Origin: Acestrorhynchus altus
Lineage: Eukaryota; Chordata; Actinopteri; Characiformes; Acestrorhynchidae
NCBI GenBank assembly: GCA_034509495.1
Contig: CM067503.1
Span: forward strand, 21,885,161 to 21,949,160
DNA length: 64,000 nt
Direction of reading: 5' to 3'
Under the pieces are notes generated by a model. That model was not told where the DNA came from. It saw nothing but the letters and a program-made list of their open reading frames with translations, and searched no databases. A program made the translations under genes and the position numbers. This document shows positions 12,881 through 25,690 of this stretch, one piece after another. The stretch's first letter is position 1. Every line of letters begins with the position of its first letter.

Positions 12881-14084
12881 TATTGCTCTTACTGTTTACT
12901 AAAGCCTTAAAACACTTACAAGCACTTTATAAAATATTATTACGGTTTTAATGATACTATTTTGTGAATTTTTAGTCATACACTCCTGATCTTTATTTTA
13001 TTGCTTGTATTAGAACACTGATTATTTTATTAATATTTCATTTTTATTATGAAATTTTAATGAATTTACTGAAAACAGCCCTTTTTCCAAAACAAGCCAT
13101 ACAAACACACAGCTTGACTAATCACACATAGAGCGCAAGAGACATACAAAAAACAGGAAGGATTCAGCATTAAACATGTGGAAGAACCTTTCTACAAATA
13201 AACAATCTCCTCAACTTTCATTTTAAAGACATTATAGAATAAATTATGCACAAAGTGCATACAAAGTGCAAACAAAATAAAAAAAAACTAAACAAAAAGG
13301 CCCCAAACAAATCCATTCCATTGTTCAATGTTCCAGTGATTTCATCCTTAATTCAAACATTTTTGGGTCAAAGCCTTTTCTACTTCTTTTCAACTTCTTG
13401 CTTTCTTTCTGTCGCTTGCAGTGACACATTGTGTCTGTAACACATTGGTCTACCAGGTCCTACAAAATTGTTAAGGGTCAATTTTTCTCTGTATCTTTGA
13501 ATCATTTCTGAATTCTAGATTTGTAAACTGTTTTTAACTATTACTTTTCATTGACTTTCATTGATTTTCTTTATGCAAGTGGATATCCAATCTTTTCAGA
13601 AATATCTCATGACAAAGATATTCAACTTACTGAAAGTTTGGGCATGACTTTTGCACAGTCCTGTATGACTTTGGATTGGATCGGGACATCCCTAATGATC
13701 GTCCATTAGATTTGGTGTAGTTCTATTGAAGCGGAATAAAAAAAAAAAAAAGTAGGCTGTGTTTTCACTTAACATGTCTCTTTATGAGAGTATTGCTGAA
13801 CTGGGCCTCGCAGGGTTTGCAGCACATTAGCGCAATGAGAGAAGACTCTTTTGGGACTTCCCTAAGCAGCAGCCTCTCTGAAGTCATTCTATCTGTGATT
13901 CAGCTCCTCGCTGTTTGACAGCTTAATCTTAAAACAGCTCTGCCTGCATCCCAGGCCGTTCCTGGTGATCAGAGTTATGGTTTAGTTTTAAAAAGCTGCT
14001 GAGTCATGCCCGCTTTAGCTTAACAGTGAGCATAATGCAGAATATCATTTAGCCCCTTCTGAATTACTGCACTGCGTGGCTGTC

Positions 14085-14161
<77 letters not shown>

Positions 14162-15490
14162 AAGAGAGAGATATGTGGGGGAATAAAAGAAACAATAGCT
14201 GTCATCCCAATGCTGTATGGAGCCCAAGGCTTTTCCCTTACCTCACAGTCAGTTTGATATGCAAATGGCAAAAGATCTGACACATTGTTCCATTTAGGGA
14301 CCTGAAAATGGGACCTTAGGGTGCATTAAAGGACAAACTGCGATTTATAGTGCGACTGCAACAGTGACAGCACTAGAAATCGATGCTACACAAATCAATA
14401 GCACTGCAAGTTTGTTTGCAGTCATAATAGTTCACGATTATACACAACAATAGCCCACCAATTACTGTGAATCTTAAATAGAAAATTATTGTAGCATTTG
14501 CCTGGTAATCATAATAAGCTGTCCATTTGCTGCAGCCCATCATCTCTTAGCTCAACTGTGCACTGAAGCGCTATCCTCAGCAATTATCACCAGCCATGGC
14601 TCACAGCTGTTTATGGAACAAGTGAGACGTTACCTGAGTTACTGTTATTAGATACGCTAGAGATACCAGGTCGTCTCGTTTAAATGAAGTTTTTTGAATT
14701 TAAGTCTTTAGATGTGCACAAAATAAAGCAAGAACTGATACACATAGTTGTGCATCTATTTTAAACCCAAATAGTGCTATGACTCAGAATGAATTTTGTG
14801 TGGCTCTGTATAATTACCTTGCTTTCAAATCAATTTTTAGGAAACAATCAGTTCCTCGCTTGACCGAGGAAACTTAATGTTATGGGGAATTCAGTCGGCT
14901 TCTACATTTATTCTGCCTGTGTGAAGCCCCGTCTATGATAAGGACCCACTGCAGAGAAACCAGCGGGGCTGCAATGTTATTAGAAACATCATGAATTTCA
15001 TTCTACCTTTGGAATCCGCTTTACTGATTATATGGAAATTCCACCTGTTTGAAAGGTGCTTAGTCCGACACAGCTCCACCTTTCAAATCCCTCTATAAAC
15101 CTCTCAATGTGATTTAGACTAAAAAGGATCCTTTATCAAGACTGCAATTCCAAAACATAATCCCTGGCTGTGTTACGGTGAGCACGGTTGGCTGTGAAAA
15201 AAGTTCAAGCATGGCAAGGTTCACTCCTGCTGAGCCAGAAACAGGGAGAAAAGAGATAATCATCAGGCCTACAACCAGAACACCTTCAAACGTCCCTTTA
15301 AAACACAATGATATTAAGAAGATGTGTAAGGCTCGGTCAGAAACCATGCACTTTTCACTGTATAGTGCATTATATTGTAGTGTCTGAAAGCATGCAACAT
15401 TAACTGCATAGTGCACTAGTTTGGGCTGTGTTTGAAACTATTCCCTTTTCACTCTACAGTGGCATGGGGCACCACTTTACCACTTTCACT
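12881..15490. other. Noncoding DNA with a (GA)n array and a complex unique block
   Basis: AT-rich at first, then from about 13780 more complex. An imperfect (GA)n lies at 14088-14172. The stretch 14500-15060 is balanced in composition, repeat-free and shows no frame with exon signals, so it is a conserved-noncoding candidate. No gene seen. Confidence 0.55.
14088..14172. repeat. Imperfect (GA)n microsatellite
   Basis: AG repeats interrupted by regularly spaced AAAG units. The Leu/Ser-rich frame read on the minus strand is an artefact of the repeat. Confidence 0.95.
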
Positions 15491-15675
15491 GAAGTTACCT
15501 TAAGCAAGGCATTGAGCTCCCCAGTTGCTTCCAGGGTGCTGAGGGTAAAGCTGCCCCCTGGTGTGGGAGTTCACTAGTGTGTATGTGTGTATCACTGTGT
15601 GTGGATGGGTAAAATGTGGAGGTCTAATTCCTGTGTGTGCATAACACAGTGGGTCAAATGAGTATAATTACTTAC
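15491..15675 (+). repeat. SINE body and tail, same family as 5131-5365
   Basis: Contains the linker aagcaaggcattgagctcccc, then agttgcttccagggtgctg, the gtgtgggagttcactagtgtgtatgtgtg stretch and the tail gggtaaaatgtggaggtctaattcc. The tRNA-like head is missing. It abuts a Tc1-like remnant. Confidence 0.55.
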
Positions 15676-15689
15676 TTACCTGTTAAATG

Positions 15690-15834
15690 TTCCCTGTGGC
15701 TACAAAACATCCCCAAAGCATGATTGACCCACCATCCATACTGAATGGTTGGAAAAGTGTTCATTTCATGAAATCCGGTGCCTTTTTTTCTGCAAACATA
15801 TCTTTGCTCATTGCAGCCTAAGAATTCTATTTTA
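15690..15834 (-). mobile_element. Tc1-like family B remnant, part 1 (split by a LINE)
   Basis: Minus-strand Tc1-like noncoding-strand sequence (aacatccccaaagcatgattg, then atttcatgaaatccgg and ctttgctcattgcagcctaagaattctattttaa). It continues at 18443 after an inserted L2-like LINE. The copy at 9600-10340 shows the uninterrupted order. Confidence 0.7.
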
Positions 15835-18446
15835 ATCCAGTAGCTTTTATTGTGTTCTGAGTTTTTTCTAACTCTTGTACTTAAGTTTACTTTTCTGTTT
15901 GTGAAGTGTTTTATCATTTTTAACCACAATGGAGACCAAATTTGTGGCGCTTGTTCTGGTTTTAGCACTATTTATCTCTCCGTTTACTCAAGGGATCAGC
16001 TGTTAGCGATAAGCAATGCAGCTGCGTTGCTGCAGGCAAAGCATGACATCCCCAAGAGCTGCAAAAGAGGAGATGGGGAAGACGGGCAGGATCGCTGCAA
16101 CATATATGTGGAGGAGAAGCTACAAGCCTGCAATTCCCTCCATTGTTATGAGAAACATGAGATTTCTTCTCAACAAAATGGACAAGCTCAGGTCACTAAT
16201 GTGGCATTCAAGGGAATACCAAGAGTGTATTGACATGGTTGTATCTATGGATGGCTTTCACCTCATTTGGAAACACAGGAGAAGAAATATTCTTCACTCT
16301 CACCACCTTCACCCAGTATGTAACCTGCCACCAGAGACAATAAAACACTGGACTTGTTCTATGCCAACATAAACCTCTCACCGCTTCCTCTGCTTGGAAG
16401 ATTTGATCACAAACTAATTCATCTTCTGTCTGTGTACAAATGCCTTGTGCACACTCCAAAGAGGCTCTGCAGGACTGAAACCACAGTGTGGGACAAATTG
16501 TGTGATCCTAATGAGGAGAACACTGGCAGTCTCGCTCAATGAATTATGGACTATGTCAGCTTCTGTCCTGAGAACACTGTCCCCAGTAAGACCATTTGGT
16601 GTTTCTCTGACAACAAGCTATGTATGAATCCTGACATAAAGGCTCTCCTAAAAGAGAAAAAGAGAGCCTTCAGGTCATGCGATGAAGATGAGCTGAAATC
16701 TATGCAGAGGGAGCTTAGAAGGAAAATAAGAGAGGGAAAAACATCTACAGGAGGAAGCTGGAGGATCAGTTACAGCATAAAAATCTCAGTGGAGTTGGGA
16801 ACTGCTTTAAAACTATCTCTGGCCATAAGAAACCTGACACCCAGGTGGTGGGGGACGAGAGGTGGGTGAACAACCTCAATCTGTTTTTCAATAGATCTGA
16901 TTACTCACCTGCCCCTCGCCCTACACAGAAATCCCTGCTGAACCTTCACTCTGAGACACTACCTGCATGCTGCCTTCTCCTTCTCAACAACTTTCAGCTC
17001 ACTGCCACCCCCCATTGGCTCATCAGATGGTAGCTCCAATTTGTAATTCACATACTCAACACTCATCCCCCCTGCTCCAGTCTGTCATTCAGAACAGCCC
17101 AGGTGAGGAATGAGCTAATTAAAATCAAGACAAGGAAAGTTGTACGTCTAAATGGCATCAACGCCAGTCACTGTAGTGGCTGGTTCTTACCCATCTCCAC
17201 CCTCTGGTGAGTGTATACATGGACCCTCTTCAGTTGGCTTACCAGCCTGGCATCAGGGTGGATGATGCGGTCATCTGTATTCTAAACAAACTTCTCACCT
17301 GGAGAAGCATGGGAACATCATGATAATCACCTTCTTTGACTTCTCCAGCACCTTTAAAACTATACAGCCTGGGCTGCTGAAGGACAAGCTGGAACATGTT
17401 GGTTTGGTCAGTCACTTGTCAAACTGGATACTGCATTCATAACCTCAAGGCTGGATTTTTGCAATGTCCTTCTTGCTGGAAATTCTGGAAAATCATTGCA
17501 GAATCTCCAATTAGTCCAAAACGCAGCTGCTAGAATTCCCACAAAGACTAGGAAATTTGATCATATACAGAGAACTGATTCAGCACTTTGTGGACTGGTG
17601 TCTACAGAGCCACCTCCAGATAAATGTGAGAAACAAGAAAGAACTGGTGGTGGATTTCCACAGATGCAGACACACCCCTTGATCAATAAACATCCAAGGA
17701 ATGGACATTGAGTATAGTGGACTTTTACAAATTCCTGAGTGTTCAGTTAAACACCAAATTGGACGGTCAGTTAACTCCACTGCACTTTAAAAAAGAGGCC
17801 AGAATAGACTCCACCTACTGAGAAAACTGAAGTTATTTGAGTGCAGGGAGGACTCCTGAGGACCTTCTTTGACACAGTTGTGGCATCTACCATCTTTTAT
17901 GGTGTGGTTTCCTGGGGTAGCAGTATTTTGATGGCAGACAGAAAGAGAATGAACAAACTCATTAAGAAGGCCAGTTCTGTCTGGGAAGCCCCTTAGACCC
18001 AGTGGTGTTGGTGGTGGGAGACAGAAGGATATTGGCCAAGCTGGTATCCATGCTGCAGAATGACTCCCACCACATGCATGAGACTCTGTAGCACAGACAG
18101 CATCACCCTAAACTGTGTGTATTAAGGAGCTGTATGCTGCTGTTATGACCGTACAACCAGCACTGCTCTCAGCAAACCATGGACACACAATTAACTCCAC
18201 ACACTATTAGTGTTTTCCAAAACAACATAATATGCAATACTTCTTCCATCTCCCCACATGCAATTATCTGTAATTAATCTGTACGTATATTTTGATTTGT
18301 TTATTATTTACAATGTTGTAGCTACTATATTGTATAAACTCTACTTTATTCTTGTATTGAGTGCCTTTCTATCCCTTTGCTGCTGTAATATGGTGAATTT
18401 CCCCACTGCGGGACTAATAAAGGATTATCTTATCTCAATTATCTTA
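15835..18446 (+). mobile_element. L2/CR1-group LINE, full-span but heavily degraded
   Basis: A plus-strand non-LTR retrotransposon. The endonuclease end is seen near 15980-16250 (YSRDQLLAISNAA, and MRFLLNKMDKLRSLMWHSREYQEC in another frame). The central part 16360-16760 reads FDHKLIHLLSVYK, then MDYVSFCPENTVPSKTIW, then RRKIREGK. The C-terminal part is at 17850-18000 (DTVVASTIFYGVVSWGSS). The 3' end is gggactaataaaggattatcttatc, the short-repeat tail usual for this type. The catalytic centre of the reverse transcriptase appears to be lost. Many stops; dead. It sits inside a Tc1-like element. Confidence 0.85.
17425..17585 (+). mobile_element. Piece of a different LINE embedded in the LINE
   Basis: It reads SRLDFCNVLLAGNSGKSLQN and LQLVQNAAARIPTKTRKFDH, the conserved C-terminal block of an L2-type element like that at 22080-23435. 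In the host LINE this position should carry the reverse transcriptase core. It is either a nested fragment or the product of template switching. Confidence 0.6.
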
Positions 18447-19045
18447 ACCTCATCTGTCCACAGGACTTGTTTCCAAAAAAGAGTTTAGATGTTCTTTTGC
18501 AAACCTATGATGCTGAGTTTTGTTGTGATGATGCAGGAGACGTTTTCTACTGGTGACTCTTCCATGAAGGCCATATTTGTGTAGACATTGCTGAACAGTA
18601 GAACAATTTCCAAAAACAGAATCTGCTAAATCTGTGAAGGTTTTGCAGTCAAGTAGGAGTCCTGATTTGCCTTTCCAGCAATTCTATGAGCAGTTGCATA
18701 TTATCTTTTTTGGTTTTTCACACATTATCTTGACCACCACTATTCCTTTTAACTGCCTTTTCTTTTGAACTGAGGAAATGGCAACCTGAAAAAGCTTTGC
18801 TAATTTCTTAAAGTTTTCTCCTGCTTTGTGGGCCTCATTTTCATTTTCATGGTGCTAGGCAACTGCTTAGAAGAACCCATGGCTGCTGTTTGTGGGACAA
18901 GGTTAGAGGACTCTGAGTATTTATAAAGCTTTGGAATTTGTATCACCTTGAAATGTGCATGATTGTGAACAAGCCAAAACCCTAACAGGCTAATTAAAGT
19001 CTGAGACCTTGGTCAAAATCATCTGAGTGCTCAAATCTTCTAAGG
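18443..19045 (-). mobile_element. Tc1-like family B remnant, part 2
   Basis: Continues the element broken at 15834: ttaacctcatctgtccacaggac, then gttcttttgcaaacctatgatgctg, atgaaggccatatttgtg, and the terminal part with gtatttataaagctttggaatttg. The minus-strand transposase N-terminus is read from 18900 downward, beginning near cccatggctgctg with start codon and helix-turn-helix region, with frameshifts. No intact frame remains. Confidence 0.7.
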
Positions 19046-20178
19046 TTTTTTCCTTTTTTCACTTTACAATTATACAAAACCAAAATAATCCACTGGTACT
19101 GCTTAAAATGTTGAGAAGTGTGTTTTATCTTTTCTTTTTACTTATTATAACTAATGCTTATGGACTATGACATTTTTATTTTGATGCCACTGAATCAGAT
19201 CAATGCATTTTTACAGCCCTAATACTGACCCACTGAGACATTCACCTGGACTCTTAAATAAAAGCCAACTCTTCACATGGCAACCGGTACATTATGATGT
19301 TTGTTTCTCTGCATTTCCTGGCTGAGAATCAATACTATTGGCCCAGGACATGTGTTGTGGGCACCATCAGTCTGACAAAGCCATTCTAAGAATGAGAGAT
19401 GGAAGGTCAAAGAAGGAGAGCTACAGGCATGAGCAACTGTCTTTTAGTCAGCCAAAAGTATTAGGCTACAACAACATATGCACAACATATGGTCAGGCAA
19501 TAAAAACAACACATTTATTATCAGAAGGAACTGCGCAAAATACTTTACATATCATTCATTTAATCAGCCATTTAAAATCCATCAGTGCAGTGATCTATAT
19601 CTATTAAAATATTAGGCATGTAGCATACGCTTTACAGACTAATTACCTGTCTTACACACACCGCACTTCAATTTCTATTCAATGCAATGTTAATAGGATT
19701 TGTTTCTAAGCTGTATGTTCTAAATCTTTGAGTGGGTACTCATAAATGCCTAAAGCCAGATGTTCTCAGCCTGCAAATGTGAGCTACATAAAATTGACCT
19801 AAAAAGATACATAAAATGGATTTATGGAAATAATGAATGTTTGGGAGGATGACCACACCCAAAACCATCCTCTTCCTATTTGCACATCTTATAAAACTAT
19901 TCTCTCCCCTTACCTTCTCATAACAAAGATTCACTTTGTCTTTATTCACAAATAGTCCTCGGAGGGTCCGGCTTTATCGTTAGCCAAAGCTGCTCAGCTC
20001 TATCCCAAGCTTTCCCTTTCTTCCTTGCCTAAACTACTATGAGCACTGTCTGCACTTCAAACTTATTCATACATATTTCTGAAGTTTAAATATTTTCAAT
20101 GAAATCTCACAGACCAGGTAATATCACATTCCAGGCATGTGGTATTAGCCATTTATAGTGCTTTCCTAAACTAACTGC

Positions 20179-20240
<62 letters not shown>
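19046..20240. other. Noncoding DNA, no gene seen; long (TA)n at the end
   Basis: Unique AT-rich DNA. A (TA)n array covers about 20183-20241. Open frames at 19338 and 19740 have no features of exons. Confidence 0.6.

Positions 20241-20241
<1 letters not shown>
20183..20241. repeat. (TA)n microsatellite
   Basis: About 29 uninterrupted TA units, directly before a Tc1-like end. Confidence 0.95.
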
Positions 20242-20244
<3 letters not shown>

Positions 20245-20249
20245 GGATA

Positions 20250-20500
20250 CAATGACACCTGTCAGGGGGTGGGACATACATATTAGTCAGCAAGATCAGT
20301 CAGTTCTTGAGGTTGATGTGGTGGAAGAAGGAAAATCAAGCAAATAAACACCTGTGTGACTGTGGGACTGGGACAGAACATTTACAAAACACCAGGTTTT
20401 ATGGGGTGGTTCCTGTTATGCAATGGCCTGTATCTACCAAAAGAAATCCAAGAAAGGACAACCAGTCAACCGGTGACAGGGTCAGTGATGCAATCCAAGA
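20250..20500 (+). mobile_element. Tc1-like fragment, 5' end and DNA-binding domain
   Basis: Begins with cacctgtcagggggtggga and tcagtcagttcttgaggttgatgtg, then enters the N-terminal transposase region. In the shifted frames one reads ENQANKHLCDCGTGTEHL, and at the end RKDNQSTGDR, matching the family's ...GQPVNRRQGHGRP motif. The rest is deleted. A piece in the opposite orientation lies at 25090-25690. Confidence 0.65.
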
Positions 20501-21465
20501 AGGCTCCACATTACAACTTTCTCTCTCCCTTATTTACCCCTCCATTCTTTGTCTTTCTCACCTTCTCGTCTCTGTTTTGCCATTCTGTCTCTGTCTCTCC
20601 AGCACTCAAAGAACAATCCTGTTGCTGTCACATTTGCAATCATTGCGCTACAGTTGCATGTGTCCATGCATGTACTTTACACAGGAATGGATATTATTGC
20701 ATGACCTGTGTGTGTGTGTGTTTGTGGTGGTAGATGGTGTTATGGAGCTAACAGAGATTTGTTATTTCATATGAATAAAGCCACATAATTCTCTGTGTGG
20801 GTTCTGCAAGGCATAAGTGTACGTTCCCACTGAAGGAAATGGATTCATGTCTGAAGCGATGGAATCATGTCAGTGAAAATGTGACGGGGGTGGGGAGTTG
20901 GGGGGTTAAGAACTGCTTGAGCTTGCAATCTCACTTCAAAAAAATTAATTTCCACCAGACAATCATTGTCCTTTACCGAAATACAAGGAGGAATAAGATG
21001 GGAAAAGAAAGGAAAGGAAGAAGAGACAATATATCTTTGACGAGTGCTGGAGAACATCAACCTGAGGTAAAATAACATGCTTTAGGTTTCGTCCTTCACA
21101 GGTCCCCACGGCAACGGTGCGAACTTGACAGCTAAGCTGTAAACTACCATACCCTGAACATAGTAATCAGAATAAAGAGCAAAGTAAGCTGGCTTCACCA
21201 CCAGCTGTTCCACGTCCCTCCTGCCACGAAGCTTATTATAACACACATGAACACACACAGTCATGACTTTAGGGAACAAAACCTTCAAACGAGTTTATTG
21301 AGTTTATTAAGCATTTGAATGGCGCTTTCACTACAGCACTAACAGAGCTTTGCATATTACTGCTGTCAAAATAAAATACAGAGTCTCTGAAATGTTCACT
21401 GTATACTGTGCATATGCTACTTTTTCAGAGGTACTGTTAGAGATGTAAGATGATGTGCAAAACCA
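20501..21465. other. Noncoding DNA, no gene seen
   Basis: A pyrimidine-rich part at 20515-20620 is followed by unique sequence. The 155-codon frame at 20307-20774 runs from the Tc1 fragment into this and has no domain. 21050-21290 is balanced and unique. Confidence 0.55.
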
Positions 21466-21469
21466 ATGA

Positions 21470-21800
21470 GCTGGATCTTGGACAGTTTCTTATTGCTTCC
21501 TCTTTGCTCATCTGTCCACATGTCTTTTTTCAGAACTTTGAAGGATTTTTGAAGTACGTTTGAGCAAAGAGTAACCTGGCCATCCTGTTTTGTGTCCTGC
21601 GTGTAGTCTATGTTTTTGTTTATGAAATCTACAGCAGACAGTAGCCAAAGACAAACCTGTCACTGCCTTTTGAAGAGTGATTGTGATCTGATGTCACAAT
21701 TTGATGGTCAGGCGTGCTGTCTGAGGGTCTTTCTTGGCTGACTTCTTGCAGCTGGCCCTTCTCAATTAGCAACCCTTAACTAACAATGATTTCATAACTT
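21470..21800 (-). mobile_element. Tc1-like remnant (family C), uncertain
   Basis: The run tttgctcatctgtccacatg, then cagaactttgaaggattttt and gtaacctggccatcctgtttt has the order of the Tc1-like family seen better at 37310-37745. No coding remains. Confidence 0.45.
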
Positions 21801-22079
21801 CCCAGGACTTTTAAAAGGATTTTTTTATTTACTATGGAGACATGGATTAAAGCTGGAGTATATATCCAGCTTGATTACTGAAAACTGTTACCAGGTACCA
21901 TCTGTGTTAATCTCTCACTGTAATTTAGTTCATTTTAGTAAGTTTGAACTCATTACTCTTGAGGAATTGGTATCTATTGTGCATATAGATACAGATCATT
22001 TGATGTCTTACCTTCTACATGTTTAAAAAAGGTCTTGTCATCCATTGCACATTGCCTGCCTCATTTGGTAAACATGTCT

Positions 22080-23435
22080 CTTACTCCAGGTTGTGTTCCT
22101 GACTCTTTGTGGAGCCATGTCTGAAGAAAGCAAATCTGGACCCATAAGTTTATAGTAATTATATGCCTATTTCTAAGCTTCCTTTTATTTCAAAGATTTA
22201 TAGAAAGCTGTTTCACTCTACCGTGTGCAGTTTCTAGCACAAAACAGCATTTTTGAAAGAAAAAAAAAAACCAAGATATGTCATTTGTAGTGTCTGCTAG
22301 GTGTAAGATGTCTGTATCAGCATCTCTTACCAGTGGGGTAACACAGGGTTCTATTTTGGGTCCTTTACTATTTTCTCTGTACATGCTCCCCCTTGGAAAC
22401 CTCATTCACAGTTTTAATGTCTCTTCCCATTTTATGCTCTAAACTGAAATGACATTGGGAGATTGGTCAATCTTACCAACTGTGTCAAAGCTACTGAAGT
22501 CTGGATGTCTCAAAACTTCCTCAGTTTGAACAGGATCAAAACAGCAGTCCTTATTGTGGGCCCAGAGGATGTGTCCAAAAGCGTGCAATTAGACCTTCAT
22601 CACATTGGATTGAAGGCAAGGCTGTCTGTTAGAAACATGGGTATGATGCCAACTAAGTTTTGCTGGTCATATCAAAAAGCTTCTTTAATCTTGCTTCTCT
22701 CACCTTTGAAACATCAGTCAGATCAGAAACGTCCTGACTGAAGAATTCATTCATGTCTTTGTCTCATCCAGGTTGGGCTATTGTAATGCCATGTTCACCT
22801 GTCTGAGTCAGAGAGATGTGTCTTGACTGCAGCTTGTTCAAAAAGCTGCAGCTCGTCTTTTAAGTAGGACAAAACGAGGGAATCATATTACCCCAGTGCT
22901 GGCCTCCCTGCACTGGTTGCCCGTGAGATATAGAATTGATTTTAAAATAGTGTTGACCTACAAGGCTGTACATAATGAGACTCCAGCATACATTACTGAG
23001 CTTTTATGTCCACTTAATAATGTAAGATCTCTGAGGTCCTCCAAAACCATGAACCGATGCTGAGAATCTGATGTCATTAGGGAGATCATTCCATAGTCTG
23101 GGTGCAAAAGCCTGGTCACCCTTTAACTTTATTTTAAACTAAAGTTGAAAGGTGACCAGGCTTTGGCAGAGTATGCTCCCAGACTGTAGAATGATCTCCC
23201 ATCAGGCTCAACATCAGTTCATGTTATTAAGAAACTTTTAAAGACTTATTTTTACTCTCTTGCTTTTAGTAGTGTTATGATTATGAGGATACTATGGGGT
23301 CTATTTCCTATCCTTTGTTCATGTGTGGTTCATCTTCATTTGTTCATGTGTGGTTTATTTTTTGATTTCTGTAAAGCTGCTATGTGACACCAGTTGTGAA
23401 GATTGCTATACAAATAAATTTTGATTTGATATTTT
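22080..23435 (+). mobile_element. L2-type LINE, 3' half, degraded
   Basis: Plus-strand reverse transcriptase remnant. Near 22170 it reads PISKLPFISKI. At 22335 it carries the block corresponding to GVTQGSILGPLLFSLYMLP, at 22500 WMSQNFLSLNRIKT, and at 22770-22960 pieces such as LDYCNA, LQLVQKAAA and the ASLHWLPV block with shifts. The 3' end is gtaaagctgctatgtgacaccagttgtgaagattgctatacaaataaattttgatttg, a typical L2 tail. The YADD box has been deleted. Dead copy. Confidence 0.85.
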
Positions 23436-24335
23436 GTTACCCTGATTCTTTTGTGTTTTAGACTGTTGTATTTATTTTGCACGTTTTATGTATTTTTTAG
23501 TCTGTGAAGCAGTTTGAGCTGCTCTGGAAAAGTGGTATATACATAAAGATTACTTACGTACCTACTGGTTACTAGGCTCACATTTCTCTGTTTCTAAACA
23601 ACCTCTAGTTCTAAGTAGTTGATTTTAGTAGGTCTGATGTTTGTCTGCTCTCTCACACTGATTTATTACTGTTTCTCAGCCTGATAATATTTATCTCAAC
23701 TTTCATTAGGACACGAAAAAAATAAAATAAATAAATTAAACTTAAACACAAAGCATGATGATCTGTGAAGAAGCCCTGTGTAACAAAAATATGGTATATG
23801 CTAAAATGTATAAAGATATCTTATTAGATTTTGTTATTATTCATGTGGATTTTAACCACATACATTTTAATTGCATATAGAAAGTTTTAAATTTCTATAT
23901 GTTGAACAAATGTAATAAGAAAAATATGTCTATAACTTTACTATAACATTATGAATGTGTTGTCATGTAGTTTTTAATGACAGAATAATTTGCTTTAAGT
24001 TAGAGTTTTACTTCATCATGCACATTCAAAAATATGTCATCATATGGAGTTCTATAAGTCAGGAAATACAAGTCTGAAAGTAGGAACTAGTCCAATCCTA
24101 TTATAAATATTCTGAAACAGTACACACTTACACTGTATGATGTGGTGACATCTATTTGTTTCTTTCTGGTTCATCACCATTTTAAGTAGTTTTAGATGAG
24201 ATGTTCAAATGTTTCAAATAAAAATGACTTGTTTTTAGTAGATTTTAGAGTTTCAGTTTGGCTGCCCCCCTTTATTTGGTTTTGACTGAATCTCTGTCTA
24301 AGAAAAAACGTCTCTTTGCTTATCTTATCATTTCT

Positions 24336-24409
<74 letters not shown>

Positions 24410-25085
24410 AGCATACTTGTAAGAAAAGCGCAAGGGGCTTTCTCATTCATTCAATTTACCAGCCTGACTAAAGTCTACAGGTTTGACCTGAGTCAGCTCG
24501 ACATGCACGTACACATACGCAAATTTTATCTGCCAAAGTTTCATCAAAAATAACAATGGAGCAACAAAATGCAATTTGAAGAAAAGCAAGTTGTACAGAA
24601 TGAAACATGGGGGTGCAAGAGAAGTTCTGCTTACTCTAACTCACTCTCTAAACAACCAAACATCCTAAGGCTGGATGGTGTGGAAACATTATTATACTTT
24701 AAATGTTGTCGCGATACACACTGTGTATCATGATATTCAGATACAAGGTCTGTGAACAAGCAAGAATAGAAACTCCAATAGACAAATACAGCATAATATT
24801 TTTGGCTAAAATGAACTACTGAACAAGGGACAAAAAGAAAAGAATGGAGGTAAAGAGGTACTGGGGAGTCCTAAATGGAGAAACAATTAAATTCTTAGCA
24901 CTATTGTTGGCAGATGGAAGTTCAGTCCCCAGTGATGCCACAGCCATCCATGGCCAGGAGTCCCTAAGAGCCCAACTGGCCTTGCTCTCTCTGGGTGGAA
25001 TAAATCACTCAACATAACATCATCCTTAAGACTGGTGGCATAAAAGGGTGCTGAAAGTTAGAAACAAATCCATTAATTGCTGAAA
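23436..25085. other. Noncoding AT-rich DNA with a long (AC)n
   Basis: No gene or transposon was recognised. An (AC)n array lies at 24336-24407. Confidence 0.6.
24336..24407. repeat. (AC)36 microsatellite
   Basis: Uninterrupted AC repeat of about 72 bases. The Cys/Val-rich minus-strand frame is an artefact of it. Confidence 0.96.
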
Positions 25086-25089
25086 GCTG

Positions 25090-25690
25090 TGAGGTGGAGC
25101 CATCATTAATTGTTCCAGGGTCTCAGAGATGCTTGATTGAATTCAGATCTGGGGAATCTGGTCACCACAATCCCTCCACATGATGTAGAACAAAAGATGA
25201 CTCATCATACCTGGCCACATTCTTTCATTGTTGAAAGATCCAGTTCCAGTTTCAATGGTCTGCAGGGGCACTTTGATCAATTTACAGAGGGCACAATTCA
25301 CTCTGCTCAGCACTTAGTTAGAATTTAGGGAATTGTTACTGTAAAAAGTATAAAATGCAGTAAAATTATATTCTGCACTGTTATATTAATCTGTGATTCA
25401 CGTGTACTGAACCATTCCTTGATGCAAGAAATACATGTAATGGCCACTAAAATATGAAACTTTAAATTACCCTCAACTAATTTTGTTGTAGATTTTATTA
25501 GACAAACTTGATTGCACCTCTAGATCAGACAACAGAGGATACCCTTGCTGCTATTGTACATTAATAAGCTCAGACTATTGTTGATAGGTATTCACCCCTT
25601 CTGACTGGAAGCCACATGCTAGTCTTGCTGTTTTGAAGATACTCTGACCCAGATGTCTAGCTATCACAATTCGGTATATATCTATGGTAT
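25090..25690 (-). mobile_element. Tc1-like remnant, same family as 20250-20500
   Basis: Minus-strand pieces in the family order: agatgcttgattgaattcagatctggggaatctgg (25128-25160), catcatacctggccacattctttcattg (25203-25230), and tgttttgaagatactctgacccagatgtctagctatcacaattcgg (about 25630-25675), which encodes the start of the helix-turn-helix domain. Large internal deletion; no open frame. Confidence 0.6.

Noticed and set aside
20307..20774. A 155-codon plus-strand frame
   Set aside because: Its first part is a Tc1 fragment in mixed frames, and the rest is pyrimidine-rich low-complexity sequence with no domain.
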